Origin: an uncultured Candidatus Melainabacteria bacterium
GTDB taxonomy: Bacteria; Cyanobacteriota; Vampirovibrionia; Gastranaerophilales; Gastranaerophilaceae
NCBI GenBank assembly: GCA_934754425.1
Contig: CAKVIN010000003.1
Location: forward strand, 62,001 to 126,000
Reading direction: 5' to 3'
DNA length: 64,000 nt
Position numbers and translations under genes: made by a program. Within the stretch, counting starts at the first letter, position 1, and every line of letters starts with the position of its first letter. This document shows, one piece after another, positions 25,778 to 35,234 of this stretch. The notes beneath the pieces were generated by a model. That model was not told where the DNA came from. It did not search any database and saw nothing but the letters and a program-made list of their open reading frames with translations.

Positions 25778-27403
25778 ATGAATAAAAAATTACTAACAAC
25801 ATTACTATTATGCATATTCACCTTTGAACCAATCTGCTGGGCGGAGGAGATTATCATCGGAGCGGATGGTCAGGCTAAATACGTGAATCAGGAAACTCCT
25901 GTAATAAAACAAGAACAATTAAACTTGGAGAAGGCTAAAATGTCAAATTCAAATAAAGAATCTTCAAATACAACTACAAATCAAACTGCAACGTTATTAA
26001 CAATGGATGCACTATTACACAAAATAGAAAAAACTCAACACGAGGATATCTATATCGGGCCAGAAGATTGGGATAAACAATTTCAAAAAGTAATACGTAA
26101 AGAAAATACTAGTACTATTAAAAAGAGTAATATTTTATCACTAAACAGTAGTGATAGTGGTCAATTCGATAAAATAACAAATGCTGATGGTAGTTATTAT
26201 TTGATTCCATCAACAAATATGTTTAGAGAATTTACAACAATATATGACAAAAATGACAAACTAACAGGTTTCATAAAAATAAACAACATAGATGTTCGTG
26301 GATGTTATTATACATTTCATTTCTTTTATAGTATTGCTTCTCAAGATGATTTAACAGGTACGTTACAAAAAGTTGAGATAACTAGATCGAACGAATCTAG
26401 AGGTTATGTTTATACTGCTAATGGGAAACTAACCGCAGCATTTCTTCATAATCAGTTGTATAGCTTGAGGGGGTCAGAAGTGTATTATCATAATTTTGAC
26501 TCAGATAGAATTGATAAACGAATTGAGGAATTATTAGAGGAACTACATAAGAAAAATATAGAAAAACTTTCAAAATATTACGCAGATAAAAAATTACAAA
26601 CTGCTGAAACAACTATGGCAAAAAAATCATATAATCTAGATTATAGCACTGGAATTTTAGACAGAATTAAGGCAACAGAAGATAGTCGCTCATATTTGCT
26701 TGCTACCAAGTTAGACAAAAAATATAAGAATATTATAACTAAAATGCCAAAGACTTGTATGTTTGAAAAAAGTGATAATGTATTATTAAAAAAAAGTAAA
26801 AAAGATTTAATGTTAAAAGCAAATTTAACAGATGGTGATTATATATTATGGTCACCTACAAATAAAACAAAACAAATAGCAACAGAGTATCATAAAGATG
26901 GAAGTGTAATGGGATTTGTAAAAACAGACTTAAACAAATCGTCGAATGTTTATTATGAATATCGTGTTGAATCTCAAAATGATTTAAAAGGAACATTAAA
27001 GCACATAATGTTTTGTGATAGAGCTAATAAGACTATATTTATATATACCGCAGAAGGGAAATTAAGATGTGCATTATTTAAAAACACTATATATCAATGT
27101 GATAACTTAGACATTCCTACATTATCCAGAACAGAAAGATTTTATGAAAATAAAAAAATAAGCGAAGATTTATTGGATTTTGGTACATACTGTTTAGACG
27201 GTGGTGACTCCGATTTATGGATAATCTTTGCTTATACTCCGTTAGCCCCGTTATATTTAGTGAAAGATCCTATTTTATTTGCAGTTGGAATCGTAAGTGG
27301 TATTCTATCACTAATTACATATCCTATTCCAGCTCCAAAAGATAAACATAATTTGGATAATCAAATCATAGATGATTTTAATCATGACAAATATAAACCT
27401 TAG
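25778..27403 (+). CDS. Exported protein (541 aa) with two copies of the 24640-gene domain
   Basis: A signal peptide and Asn/Ser/Thr-rich linker almost identical to the preceding paralogue are followed by two copies of the beta-rich domain: about 95-220 (diverged) and about 300-450 (close to the paralogue: KLDKKYKNIITKMPKT, YILWSPTNKTKQIATEYHKDG, VYYEYRVESQNDLKGTL). A Lys/Glu-rich helical spacer lies between them. A hydrophobic segment near 490-515 may anchor the C-terminus. Not recognised as a known family. The internal duplication suggests binding or structural function outside the inner membrane. Confidence 0.7.
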   Translation: MNKKLLTTLLLCIFTFEPICWAEEIIIGADGQAKYVNQETPVIKQEQLNLEKAKMSNSNKESSNTTTNQTATLLTMDALLHKIEKTQHEDIYIGPEDWDKQFQKVIRKENTSTIKKSNILSLNSSDSGQFDKITNADGSYYLIPSTNMFREFTTIYDKNDKLTGFIKINNIDVRGCYYTFHFFYSIASQDDLTGTLQKVEITRSNESRGYVYTANGKLTAAFLHNQLYSLRGSEVYYHNFDSDRIDKRIEELLEELHKKNIEKLSKYYADKKLQTAETTMAKKSYNLDYSTGILDRIKATEDSRSYLLATKLDKKYKNIITKMPKTCMFEKSDNVLLKKSKKDLMLKANLTDGDYILWSPTNKTKQIATEYHKDGSVMGFVKTDLNKSSNVYYEYRVESQNDLKGTLKHIMFCDRANKTIFIYTAEGKLRCALFKNTIYQCDNLDIPTLSRTERFYENKKISEDLLDFGTYCLDGGDSDLWIIFAYTPLAPLYLVKDPILFAVGIVSGILSLITYPIPAPKDKHNLDNQIIDDFNHDKYKP

Positions 27404-27406
27404 TAG

Positions 27407-27423
27407 GTCAGGCATTGCCTGAC
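27407..27423. repeat. Repeat R2 copy
   Basis: GTCAGGCATTGCCTGAC, 4 nt after the stop codon of the preceding gene. Confidence 0.75.
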
Positions 27424-27432
27424 AAAAAATAA

Positions 27433-27513
27433 GATTGCCACACTTCTTACGAAGTTCGCAATGACAACAAACTAATAAGTTTGACACAACGAAATAGACG
27501 ACAAAATAATCCA
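27433..27513. repeat. Repeat R1 copy (degenerate)
   Basis: It begins GATTGCCACACTTCTTACGA and ends AATAATCCAC; the right half has diverged from the other copies. Confidence 0.6.
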
Positions 27514-27548
27514 CAAATAAATAACAATAAAAAAAGAAAGGAAAAAAT

Positions 27549-28511
27549 ATGAAAAAACAATTATTAGCAGTATCAGTATTAACAGCTCTAATGAGCGCAA
27601 CAATTTGTGCTATGGCAGAACCTGAATTCTGTCGTTGTGATTGTCACAAAATTCAAAATCAGTCCGGTGTTATTGAAATTCCGGCAACAACAAAAAATAC
27701 GGTTCAACAAACTTCAACTCAACAGCAGGTTGTAGTGACTTCAACCCAAAGCACAACAGTAAATTCTACACAAACTTATACTAAAACTAACCCAACAACT
27801 GTTCAAGGTAGTGTAGCGACTGCACAAAAAGTACATTTTGGTAAAAATGTTGTTGATGCAGATGGCAATTCTGTTGTAAACAAAGTTGGCAGAAAATTAA
27901 TGCAAGCTTCCGGTATCAACAAGAATGTTTATTTTAAATATTCTACAGAAAAAGAAGTAAATGCATATACAGAATTTAATGGAACAGTAACTGTATTCAA
28001 AGGAATTATGGGTTGTTGCGAAAACGAAGATGAATTAGCATTTGTAATCGGTCACGAAATCGGCCACGCAGATGGATATCACGTAGCAAAAGCCAGTGTA
28101 GTTAATACCGGTTTAAGCTATGGTGCACAAGAAGCTGCAAAAGCATTGAACAAAAATATTTCAAGCAAATTTAATACTTTTGGTTTGGATAAAGGACAAA
28201 CGTGGTCTAATGTTGCAGTAAATAAAACACAAGAATTAGGAGAAGCAACTTATTCTAAATCACACGAAAACGATGCAGATTTAAAAGCTGTAGATTATAT
28301 GGTTAAGTGCGGTTACAACCCTCTTGCAGGTGTTTCAATCTTAAGTAAAATTGGCGTAGCTTATCCGGATTTGTTTGCAGATCACCCATCAACAGATAAA
28401 AGATGTGTTGCAATTTACAATTATATAAAAGAAAAATATCCACAATATATATCACAAGGCTATGATACACAAGCTTACAAAGAAGCGTATGAAACTTATA
28501 TCAAACAGTAA
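27549..28511 (+). CDS. Exported M48-family zinc metalloprotease (320 aa)
   Basis: A signal peptide is followed by a Cys-containing segment (EFCRCDCHK), a Thr/Gln-rich linker (about 40-90) and an M48 protease domain. The catalytic HEIGH is at 169-173 and the third zinc ligand is likely in SHENDADLKAVDYM (about 237). It probably acts in the periplasm in envelope protein quality control, like BepA/LoiP types. A homologue lacking the zinc site lies in element 2 (61035-61706). It ends in a helical segment (EKYPQYISQGYDTQAYKEAY) also present in that homologue. Confidence 0.88.
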   Translation: MKKQLLAVSVLTALMSATICAMAEPEFCRCDCHKIQNQSGVIEIPATTKNTVQQTSTQQQVVVTSTQSTTVNSTQTYTKTNPTTVQGSVATAQKVHFGKNVVDADGNSVVNKVGRKLMQASGINKNVYFKYSTEKEVNAYTEFNGTVTVFKGIMGCCENEDELAFVIGHEIGHADGYHVAKASVVNTGLSYGAQEAAKALNKNISSKFNTFGLDKGQTWSNVAVNKTQELGEATYSKSHENDADLKAVDYMVKCGYNPLAGVSILSKIGVAYPDLFADHPSTDKRCVAIYNYIKEKYPQYISQGYDTQAYKEAYETYIKQ

Positions 28512-28560
28512 CGAGAATTCGAATGTCTAAAATGATTCGAATAAAAATAGTTAATAATAG

Positions 28561-28657
28561 GCTGGATTGCCACAGCTCTAACGAGCTTCGCAATGACGCC
28601 AAGCTTGGAAACCTGCGCCAAGTCATCCTGAACGCAATTAGCGTGAAGGATCCAGCT
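28561..28657. repeat. Repeat R1 copy (chimeric)
   Basis: The left half matches R1 (TGGATTGCCAC ... CGCAATGACG). The right half is different (AAGTCATCCTGAACGC ... GGATCCAGC), forming another inverted terminus with AGCTGGATTGCC-like ends. Confidence 0.65.
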
Positions 28658-28723
28658 TTTAATAACTTTTATTTTAAATAACAAAAAAGAAAGACAACTA
28701 AAAACACGAAAGGAAAAAGATTT

Positions 28724-29515
28724 ATGACAATGAGTTTAGGAAACGCAATTAAAGATGTTCAAAAAGACGAGCATTGGGTTCAAAAAACTTTCGGATGCTA
28801 TGGTTTATACCTTTTAGGCACATTTGTACTTGGTTTTGTTTATGGGCTTTCTGGTAGTAAAATCACAGTCGGAGTTGTAATCACTGCTATTGCGTCAATT
28901 GTAGCACTATTATTTTTAACAGGTTTTATTTTTAAATCAGCAAACAATGTGATGAACAGCGACACATTTAAAATGACAGAGTTTTCTGAGAAAAACCTTC
29001 TATTGTTTGGTTTGAAAACAGTTGTTGGTTTTATAGCATTTTCTTTTTGGGCAACTTTAGTGATATTTGTTTTGGCACTCGTGTTTTCACTAATATTTCT
29101 AGTTATTTTTGTAGCAGCATACTTTATTTTGTCAACAATTCATGTTAATCAAATCGTTCTTGCTGTATTTGGAACAATTGTTTGTACAGTTGGTAGCATT
29201 GCAATTGGTTTATATTTTGCACAATACTTTAATGCTGCAATGGCATTTTATATTAAGACATTAAAAATCAGTAAATTTTTTGCGCTTAAAGAACAATTTG
29301 AAATGTTAAAAGAAAATCAACACGCTGCATGGACACTTATTGGTAAAAATATTCTATACAGTTTATTATTTATTGTAATAGCAGTTATTCTATGTGTGTC
29401 TTTAATCGGAATCGTTGCATTGCCGTTTGTTACTATTTATGCATATTTTGTATGTTATAATCTTTTAGATCAATATGCTAAAGAAGTTAATATTGATAAA
29501 TATTTGAAAGGTTAA
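28724..29515 (+). CDS. Multi-pass membrane protein (263 aa)
   Basis: Not recognised. About six membrane helices in three pairs, with short loops. The first ~25 residues are cytoplasmic (KDVQKDEHWVQKTFGC), resembling DUF4013-type membrane proteins in layout (low certainty). AAAGGAAAAAG site before the ATG. It is followed 60 nt later by the 296-aa gene. Confidence 0.6.
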   Translation: MTMSLGNAIKDVQKDEHWVQKTFGCYGLYLLGTFVLGFVYGLSGSKITVGVVITAIASIVALLFLTGFIFKSANNVMNSDTFKMTEFSEKNLLLFGLKTVVGFIAFSFWATLVIFVLALVFSLIFLVIFVAAYFILSTIHVNQIVLAVFGTIVCTVGSIAIGLYFAQYFNAAMAFYIKTLKISKFFALKEQFEMLKENQHAAWTLIGKNILYSLLFIVIAVILCVSLIGIVALPFVTIYAYFVCYNLLDQYAKEVNIDKYLKG

Positions 29516-29575
29516 TGTTTTTATATGGGGGAAGCAAATGTTTCCGCCATTCTTTACAGTAAAAGGTGTTTTATA

Positions 29576-30466
29576 ATGACTAAAAAGAAATGGAAACAAA
29601 AAAAACAGGACAAGTTGCTTCTAGAAAGGCAAACTAAAGAAAAATTGGATTTTAATTTAAAATTAAAAGATTTAGTTTTACCGATAGGAGTTCTTTTACT
29701 AATCGGAATTATCAAGGTTTCGTGTGAAGCAATTCCATCAATGTTGATTGATATCGACCAATTTACACAAGAAGCTAAACAAAAACAAATTACGAACACT
29801 TATTATATTGAAGGTGAAACTTTAACAATAAGAAATCCTGAAAGCAGTATTTTTGAGAAAAATAGTTTCAAAAATATCTATAATAGCGATTTGTGGTATT
29901 TTGAATCACGAGAATATTTGGATAAATATACGATTTCGCCTGACAAAATTGTTGCATTTTTTGATAGACCGAATTTGTACACTTATTTTGTAAATGCTGA
30001 CGAAAAGAAACCACATTTGCTCGGTCCGGATGGTGTTATTTATGGCGAAGGTAATTTAGATTATCAAGAGGATTTAAAACACGATAAAGACACGACTTTA
30101 GCTCAGTCAATAAATCGCCGTAATTATTTGGGTAATTGCTTAATTCACTGGTACGATTCGACTTGTGATGCCAATTACAATTCTTGGGACAAAAACGAAA
30201 CTCCGAAAATCACGAAGGTTACAAAAGACTGCGTGTATATAAAATTTAGTAAAAATAGAGAAGCTTGTATAAGTAAAAAATATGGTATTGCAACTTATTA
30301 CAAACAAAAAGCAACTGCACCGAACGAAGAAGTAATCCACGAAACGACAGTAACTGAGTTGAAGGATAGATTTAATGATGGCTACAGATTTGATTTTTCG
30401 ACTTTAGAAATTCCACAGGATAAGAAGCTAAAAACAGAAGAAGAGTTCCGAAACGAACCGGGGTAA
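29576..30466 (+). CDS. Membrane-anchored exported protein (296 aa)
   Basis: Unknown function. A very basic N-terminus (MTKKKWKQKKQDK) precedes one membrane helix near 33-52. The remainder is a mixed alpha/beta extracytoplasmic domain (two Cys near 190-200 might form a disulphide). I chose ATG 29576, 7 nt after AAAGGTG; an upstream ATG at 29525 has no ribosome site. Confidence 0.65.
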   Translation: MTKKKWKQKKQDKLLLERQTKEKLDFNLKLKDLVLPIGVLLLIGIIKVSCEAIPSMLIDIDQFTQEAKQKQITNTYYIEGETLTIRNPESSIFEKNSFKNIYNSDLWYFESREYLDKYTISPDKIVAFFDRPNLYTYFVNADEKKPHLLGPDGVIYGEGNLDYQEDLKHDKDTTLAQSINRRNYLGNCLIHWYDSTCDANYNSWDKNETPKITKVTKDCVYIKFSKNREACISKKYGIATYYKQKATAPNEEVIHETTVTELKDRFNDGYRFDFSTLEIPQDKKLKTEEEFRNEPG

Positions 30467-30478
30467 AGTTTTATGTGA

Positions 30479-30620
30479 TGGATTGCCACGAAAATTTTCG
30501 AAGTTTCAAGTAAGGCTACAAGCCCAAAGTCTCAATTTTCTCGCAATGACGACATACTTAAAAGTCTAACGCCCTGTCATTGCGAGGAACAATAACCAAA
30601 ATAGGTGACAAAGCAATCCA
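30479..30620. repeat. Repeat R1 copy (142 bp, with insertion)
   Basis: Terminal TGGATTGC / GCAATCCA and the shared TCATTGCGAGGAACAATAAC core, with an extra ~35 bp in the left half. It starts 12 nt after a stop. The rest of the gap 30467-30885 holds an R2 copy (30732-30748), an R4-like tract (30787-30862) and no credible gene. Confidence 0.75.
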
Positions 30621-30731
30621 TAATTGAAAAAGAAAGGAATAAGAGTTTACAATTCTTAATAAAACATGAACAAAAATAAAAAAGATTCGTTATATATGTA
30701 TTACAAGTACCCCACAAAATTGGAACAGTAG

Positions 30732-30748
30732 GTCAGGCACTGCCTGAC
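30732..30748. repeat. Repeat R2 copy
   Basis: GTCAGGCACTGCCTGAC; the same palindrome with C at the centre. Confidence 0.75.
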
Positions 30749-30885
30749 AAAAACAACTTTCAATTTTTAACTTTCAACTTATCGAACCCCATCCGCATTC
30801 GTAAGGTTCGGTAAAGCCTCATCAACGACTGCTTCATCTTCCAATAAGAGGCGAGGAGAAACATCAACAAAAGAAAGAGAACATT

Positions 30886-32124
30886 ATGAACGAAGAAAAC
30901 ATCAATTACAAAAAACTTACTCCGAAGTATTTAATCGAGGCAGAAAAATTTTTTCCTCCGGATTGGTCGTACGATAAAAATAATCAATTCAGAACCATAA
31001 CTTCTGATATTGTTCTAGAAACATCAAAAAAACTTCAAGAAAAAGATTTAACTTTGGAACAAGTTAATTTTATTATGCAAAAAATTGCAAATTGGTGTGC
31101 TTGGGTTTATATTGATGCGGAAGTTTTACCATTGAAAGAAATGGCTTTAAAGGTTTTGTTCAAAAAATTTGTAAACAAATTGGCAGATTCTTATATTTCT
31201 TGTTTAAAAAAAGAATACACAGCGGAAGAATGCGATGAAATTTTAGATGGAATAGCAAAAGACAAATATTCTGAAATTCTTGATTCTTTTTTGACGAAAG
31301 GTTTGATTACAAAACGTCAAGCGTTGGATTCAAAAAATAGAAATGCTAAAGAACATTCTTCTGTAAACATAGAATACAATAATAAAAACAATAAAAATCT
31401 TAAACAAATTATTACCGCATTGATTGTGTGTTTTGGCTTGATTCCTTTGATAATCTCTTTTGTTGCAAAAATTGATATTATAGCTGTAATTTTGGCTTCT
31501 TTAGTTATTGCTTTTCTTTGTTATTGGATTTTTATGATTATTCAGAATTGGAGATTAAAAAAACGAAATGAAGAATTAGCTTTTTTGAAAGCGTGCGGAA
31601 GCGGAGAAGTTAATTCTACAGAAAAATATGAAGGAATTTCTGAACATAAAAAATCAGGTGGTCACGAAATTGATGTAAATCAAATTGTCATAAATCAAAC
31701 AATTAATAGTAACCAAGAAACAAGAGGACAAATTCAAGATAAAGGTATGCGTAGTCTTATTTTAGTAAGAGCCGGAAAAAGAATAATGCCTTATACTCAA
31801 GGTTATATCGAAGGCTCTTTACCTGTTTGTGTTGCAAAATTAAGAAACAAATTAATTGCTAAATATAATTTTGAATTACCGCCGGTTCAGGTTCAAGAAG
31901 ATAAACATTTGAGTGATTGTGAATATAAAATAATTATTCGAAGACAAAATTTTTATGAAGCAACTATGGGTAAAATATTTTTTTCTGAAAGCGAAAATGC
32001 CAAATCGCCAATGGAAGATTTGGCTTCGCATATCGAAAAATGTGTTGAAAAGCATATTAATAAACTAAAAGGCTGGGAGTTTGCAAAAGAAGCAAGAGCA
32101 GAAGATTTTAAAAATGATTTGTAG
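30886..32124 (+). CDS. Membrane protein with helical cytoplasmic domain (412 aa)
   Basis: Not recognised. An N-terminal helical domain of about 140 residues (with an acidic DEILDGIAKDKYSEILD segment) is followed by two membrane helices near 170-215 and then a cytoplasmic C-terminal domain of about 170 residues containing a basic, beta-rich region (SLILVRAGKRIMPYTQGYIEG). It lies among repeat-flanked genes and looks monocistronic. No motif suggests an enzyme. Confidence 0.65.
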   Translation: MNEENINYKKLTPKYLIEAEKFFPPDWSYDKNNQFRTITSDIVLETSKKLQEKDLTLEQVNFIMQKIANWCAWVYIDAEVLPLKEMALKVLFKKFVNKLADSYISCLKKEYTAEECDEILDGIAKDKYSEILDSFLTKGLITKRQALDSKNRNAKEHSSVNIEYNNKNNKNLKQIITALIVCFGLIPLIISFVAKIDIIAVILASLVIAFLCYWIFMIIQNWRLKKRNEELAFLKACGSGEVNSTEKYEGISEHKKSGGHEIDVNQIVINQTINSNQETRGQIQDKGMRSLILVRAGKRIMPYTQGYIEGSLPVCVAKLRNKLIAKYNFELPPVQVQEDKHLSDCEYKIIIRRQNFYEATMGKIFFSESENAKSPMEDLASHIEKCVEKHINKLKGWEFAKEARAEDFKNDL

Positions 32125-32213
32125 AATTTTGATAAAAATTGTAAAATAATTAAAAGGAATAGTATGCAAGAAGAGAAATCGAAAAAATGAATGATATTTA
32201 GGTGCCAATAAGC

Positions 32214-32317
32214 TGGATTGCCACGCTTCTTACGAAGCTCGCAATGACGGTATACTTAAAAGTCAGACGCCTTGTCATTGCGAGGAACAACTACTCAAAC
32301 AGGTGACGAAGCAATCC
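32214..32317. repeat. Repeat R1 copy
   Basis: TGGATTGC ... GCAATCC with an internal stem GCTTCTTACGAAGC and TCATTGCGAGGAACAACTAC. Closely similar to 35090-35194. Confidence 0.8.
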
Positions 32318-32354
32318 GGTCTTAAGAGTTAATAATTACAAATGGAATATGATA

Positions 32355-33575
32355 ATGAGCGAAAAAAACAAAAATTTAAGTAATAATCCGATAAATAGAG
32401 CTTCTATGCCTAAAAGTGTTGAAGATAAAGAAAATAGCTTCGTGCCACCGGAAGGTATAAATTCTGATGTTGATATAAAAAAGCTTACGGAAGAGATTGA
32501 AAAAGAACCGATGAATCCGTATCGTTATTGTGATCGTGCAGGTGGTTATTATAAATTAAATATGTTCGAAAAGGCATTGGAAGATATTGATAAAGCGATT
32601 GAAATGTACAATAAAGAATGGCAATTTTTCGCCAACAAGGGTGGAATTTTAGCTAATTTATCAAGATATGGTGAGGCAATAAAATGTTTTTCGAAAGCAA
32701 TAGAAGCAGAACCGAAGGATGCTTTTCTGTACGGAAGGAGAGGATTCTGTTTCTTTAACAATAAAGATTATGCTTCTGCGATTGAAGACTTTAAGACGGC
32801 AATAAAATTGGGTGCACAAGAAGCAGTTTATTTCTTTAATTTGGCGAATTCTCTAAAGTGTAACAAAGAGTATGAGGAAGCTCTTTATTATATAGATAAA
32901 GCAATTGAAATGTCACCTAAAAATGCTGATTTCTATGGTAGTAAAGCTGATATTTACAGATTTACTCATTTTTACAAAGAAGCAATAGAGAATTGTACGA
33001 AGGCAATTGAATTCAATGATAAAGACTATGTTTCTTATGAGTTGCGTGCTAAACTTTATTATCATATCGGAGAAGACGAAAAAGCTATTGCTGATAGCAA
33101 AAAATCGATAGAATTAAATCCGAATTTCTCACTTTCATATGGTGATTACATTCGTTTTTGTGGAAATTTTGCAAAGCGATACAAAGATGCAATAATGTGT
33201 TGCAAAGAAGCTTTAAAATTGGATCTTACAGATGATGCTAAAAAAGAAATCCAAGATGAAATCAAATCGCTTAAAAATAAACTTCGTAATGAGCGTTGGT
33301 ACAATCGTTTATATCGTTGGTTGAAATCAAAGAGTTGGTATCCGTTTGCGTTTATAACGGTTTATTCACTTGTGTTTGCATTTGTATGGACAGTAATTTA
33401 TCAACACGTCTTTGGTTACAAATTTGACATTTGCTATATTTTGACGAGCAAGTTTTTTATATTAGTCTTTGGAGGAATGTTTTATTCAATGTTGTATCGA
33501 CTTATTAAAGTACAGAAAATTTTGAACCCCTCGCCCCTTGAGGGAACGACCGGTGAACAGAAAGTGAAAACGTAA
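32355..33575 (+). CDS. TPR protein with C-terminal membrane anchor (406 aa)
   Basis: About eight tetratricopeptide repeats from residue ~45 to ~320 (YGEAIKCFSKAIEAEPKDAF, EEALYYIDKAIEMSPKNAD) and then two membrane helices near 335-385. The TPR array would face the cytoplasm and collect partners at the membrane. ATG 32355 is preferred to 32349 for ribosome-site spacing. The last ~16 residues (PSPLEGTTGEQKVKT) are encoded by an inverted R4 repeat, so the C-terminus was acquired from repeat DNA. Confidence 0.8.
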   Translation: MSEKNKNLSNNPINRASMPKSVEDKENSFVPPEGINSDVDIKKLTEEIEKEPMNPYRYCDRAGGYYKLNMFEKALEDIDKAIEMYNKEWQFFANKGGILANLSRYGEAIKCFSKAIEAEPKDAFLYGRRGFCFFNNKDYASAIEDFKTAIKLGAQEAVYFFNLANSLKCNKEYEEALYYIDKAIEMSPKNADFYGSKADIYRFTHFYKEAIENCTKAIEFNDKDYVSYELRAKLYYHIGEDEKAIADSKKSIELNPNFSLSYGDYIRFCGNFAKRYKDAIMCCKEALKLDLTDDAKKEIQDEIKSLKNKLRNERWYNRLYRWLKSKSWYPFAFITVYSLVFAFVWTVIYQHVFGYKFDICYILTSKFFILVFGGMFYSMLYRLIKVQKILNPSPLEGTTGEQKVKT

Positions 33576-33613
33576 GCGTACTCGTTTAATGTGAACCGGT
33601 CAAGAGAGAGGGA
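33527..33613 (-). repeat. Repeat R4 copy, inverted and overlapping a coding end
   Basis: From CCCCTCGCCCCTTGAGGG onward this is the reverse of R4 (compare 21339-21443); ACTCGTTTAATG is the inverse of CATTAAACGAGT. The first 49 bp are inside the TPR gene. A further R4-like end (CACAAGGGGCGA) is near 33706-33717. Confidence 0.7.
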
Positions 33614-33754
33614 AGAAAATCAAGTTGAACTGAGGCGAAACTTAGATTTTCGGGTGAGTGGTAACAAGAGGAAACCCCTCATCAGAGCTCCACTCAGCTT
33701 CTCCCACAAGGGGCGAAGCATGAAATACAATAACAAAAAGAAGGAAATAAGATA

Positions 33755-35089
33755 ATGAATGATGAATTGTATAATAATAAACTATATCTCTTTAAATATA
33801 CTATTGGATGGTTATTTAGAGAAAGTTATCCAACTATAATTTGTGCATTAGCATTTGCACTGATTATACGTTTTGTATTTAATTATCCGTTTAATCCTCA
33901 TTATGTCTATATGGGATTATTGGTTCTTATAACTGCAATGCTATCAAGATTTATTTTTCATCGTGAATGCTGGCTACTATCTGGAATAAATGATGAGACA
34001 AGGCAACATAAACTAAAAGCCAAATGCGACCCTATCAATTTTATTGCCAGACTAGGTGTTGATTTATTTGAACTTCGAGTTGGTGAAAATTTAATTTATA
34101 TTACAGAAAATTTTTGTACAGAAGAAGACAGTACAATTGCTATACGTTCGGAAATGACTGATGAATTAGGTTATATAATGCCAACGATAAGAACACGGGA
34201 TTTTGCGTGCTTAGAACCATATGAGTACAATATTGCAGTTAGAAACAATGTCGTTGCGAGCGGTTTTATTTATCCTGATAAATATATGGTGCTTGCAAGT
34301 GAATGGGATAGTTACCATGATGAAATGCTTGAAAATGCAATTGTCGGAGTTGATCCGATTTGGCAGACTCAAGCTTATTGGATAGATGAAGAAACAGCTG
34401 ACAAGAACAAAAAATATATAAATGTAGTTAGCCCAACTGATGTTATCAAAATTCATTTGCGTGAAATTGCAATCAAGTACGCAAACGATTTGGTGACAAT
34501 TGTTGATGTCGGAAGATATATAGAGCAAGCCAAAACCATTGATAAAGGCATTATTCCAACACTAGAAAAATTGAATGCACGTTTGAACATAGAAGACATC
34601 AGGCAAGTTTTTGCGAATTTAATCTCTGAAAAAGTTTCAGTTAGAGATATTTGTTATATCTTTGAACGCTTAGTAGATTATTCAAGAAAATCAGTTGAGC
34701 CGGATGTTTTATCCGAACGCATAAGAGAAGATTTAAAGGTGCAAATTTCGACAAAAAATGCGGAAGCGGATAATGTACTTTATGCCATAAAACTTTCTAA
34801 AGAATGGGAAAAAACTCTGGAAGAACATCTTGAAAGAACTGCTTTAGGCTATGTTTTGATTATGGAATCTGAACAGATTGTTGAATTTGTAAGAGCTATT
34901 ACAGAAAAATTAGAAGTGGCTCAAGAATGTGTTGGTCGTCAAGCTGTAATCTTGTGTGCGCCAAAGAACAGGTTGCCGATTTACAAGTTGCTAAAACGAC
35001 ATATTCCAACTGTTGTTGTATTGTCTTATCTTGAAATCGCTGATACCATAAAAGTTGAAACCGTAGCAACAATTGGAGAAGAAGAATAA
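33755..35089 (+). CDS. Membrane-anchored FlhA-type cytoplasmic domain (444 aa)
   Basis: Residues about 23-68 form two membrane helices. From about 80 to 444 the protein follows the cytoplasmic C-terminal domain of FlhA/LcrD (FHIPEP) export-gate proteins: TDELGYIMPTIRTRD, EYNIAVRNNVVASGFIYPDKYMVL, the aromatic YWIDEE, VVSPTDVIKIHLREI, LNIEDIRQVFANLISEKVSVRDICYIFERLVDY, and a final PIYKLLKRHIPTVVVLSYLEI. The eight-helix channel part of FlhA is absent, so it cannot be an export gate. FlhA-C forms nonameric rings that dock chaperone-substrate complexes, so a membrane-tethered docking ring is plausible. Neighbouring gene 35235 has the same domain. Confidence 0.75.
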   Translation: MNDELYNNKLYLFKYTIGWLFRESYPTIICALAFALIIRFVFNYPFNPHYVYMGLLVLITAMLSRFIFHRECWLLSGINDETRQHKLKAKCDPINFIARLGVDLFELRVGENLIYITENFCTEEDSTIAIRSEMTDELGYIMPTIRTRDFACLEPYEYNIAVRNNVVASGFIYPDKYMVLASEWDSYHDEMLENAIVGVDPIWQTQAYWIDEETADKNKKYINVVSPTDVIKIHLREIAIKYANDLVTIVDVGRYIEQAKTIDKGIIPTLEKLNARLNIEDIRQVFANLISEKVSVRDICYIFERLVDYSRKSVEPDVLSERIREDLKVQISTKNAEADNVLYAIKLSKEWEKTLEEHLERTALGYVLIMESEQIVEFVRAITEKLEVAQECVGRQAVILCAPKNRLPIYKLLKRHIPTVVVLSYLEIADTIKVETVATIGEEE

Positions 35090-35194
35090 TAGATTGCCAC
35101 GCTTCTTACGAAGCTCGCAATGACGGTATATTAGGAAGTCAGACATCTTGTCATTGCGAGGAACAACTACCAAAACAAGTGACGAAGCAATCTA
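35090..35194. repeat. Repeat R1 copy
   Basis: TAGATTGC / GCAATCTA ends, internal GCTTCTTACGAAGC stem. It begins directly after the preceding stop codon, with no gap. Confidence 0.8.
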
Positions 35195-35234
35195 CAAACC
35201 CGACAAAAACTAATAATTAATAAGGAACAAAAAC

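Noticed and set aside
21222..35194. CRISPR array or phage-derived repeats
   Set aside because: The repeats differ in length, are hundreds to thousands of bases apart and have genes between them; no regular spacers.
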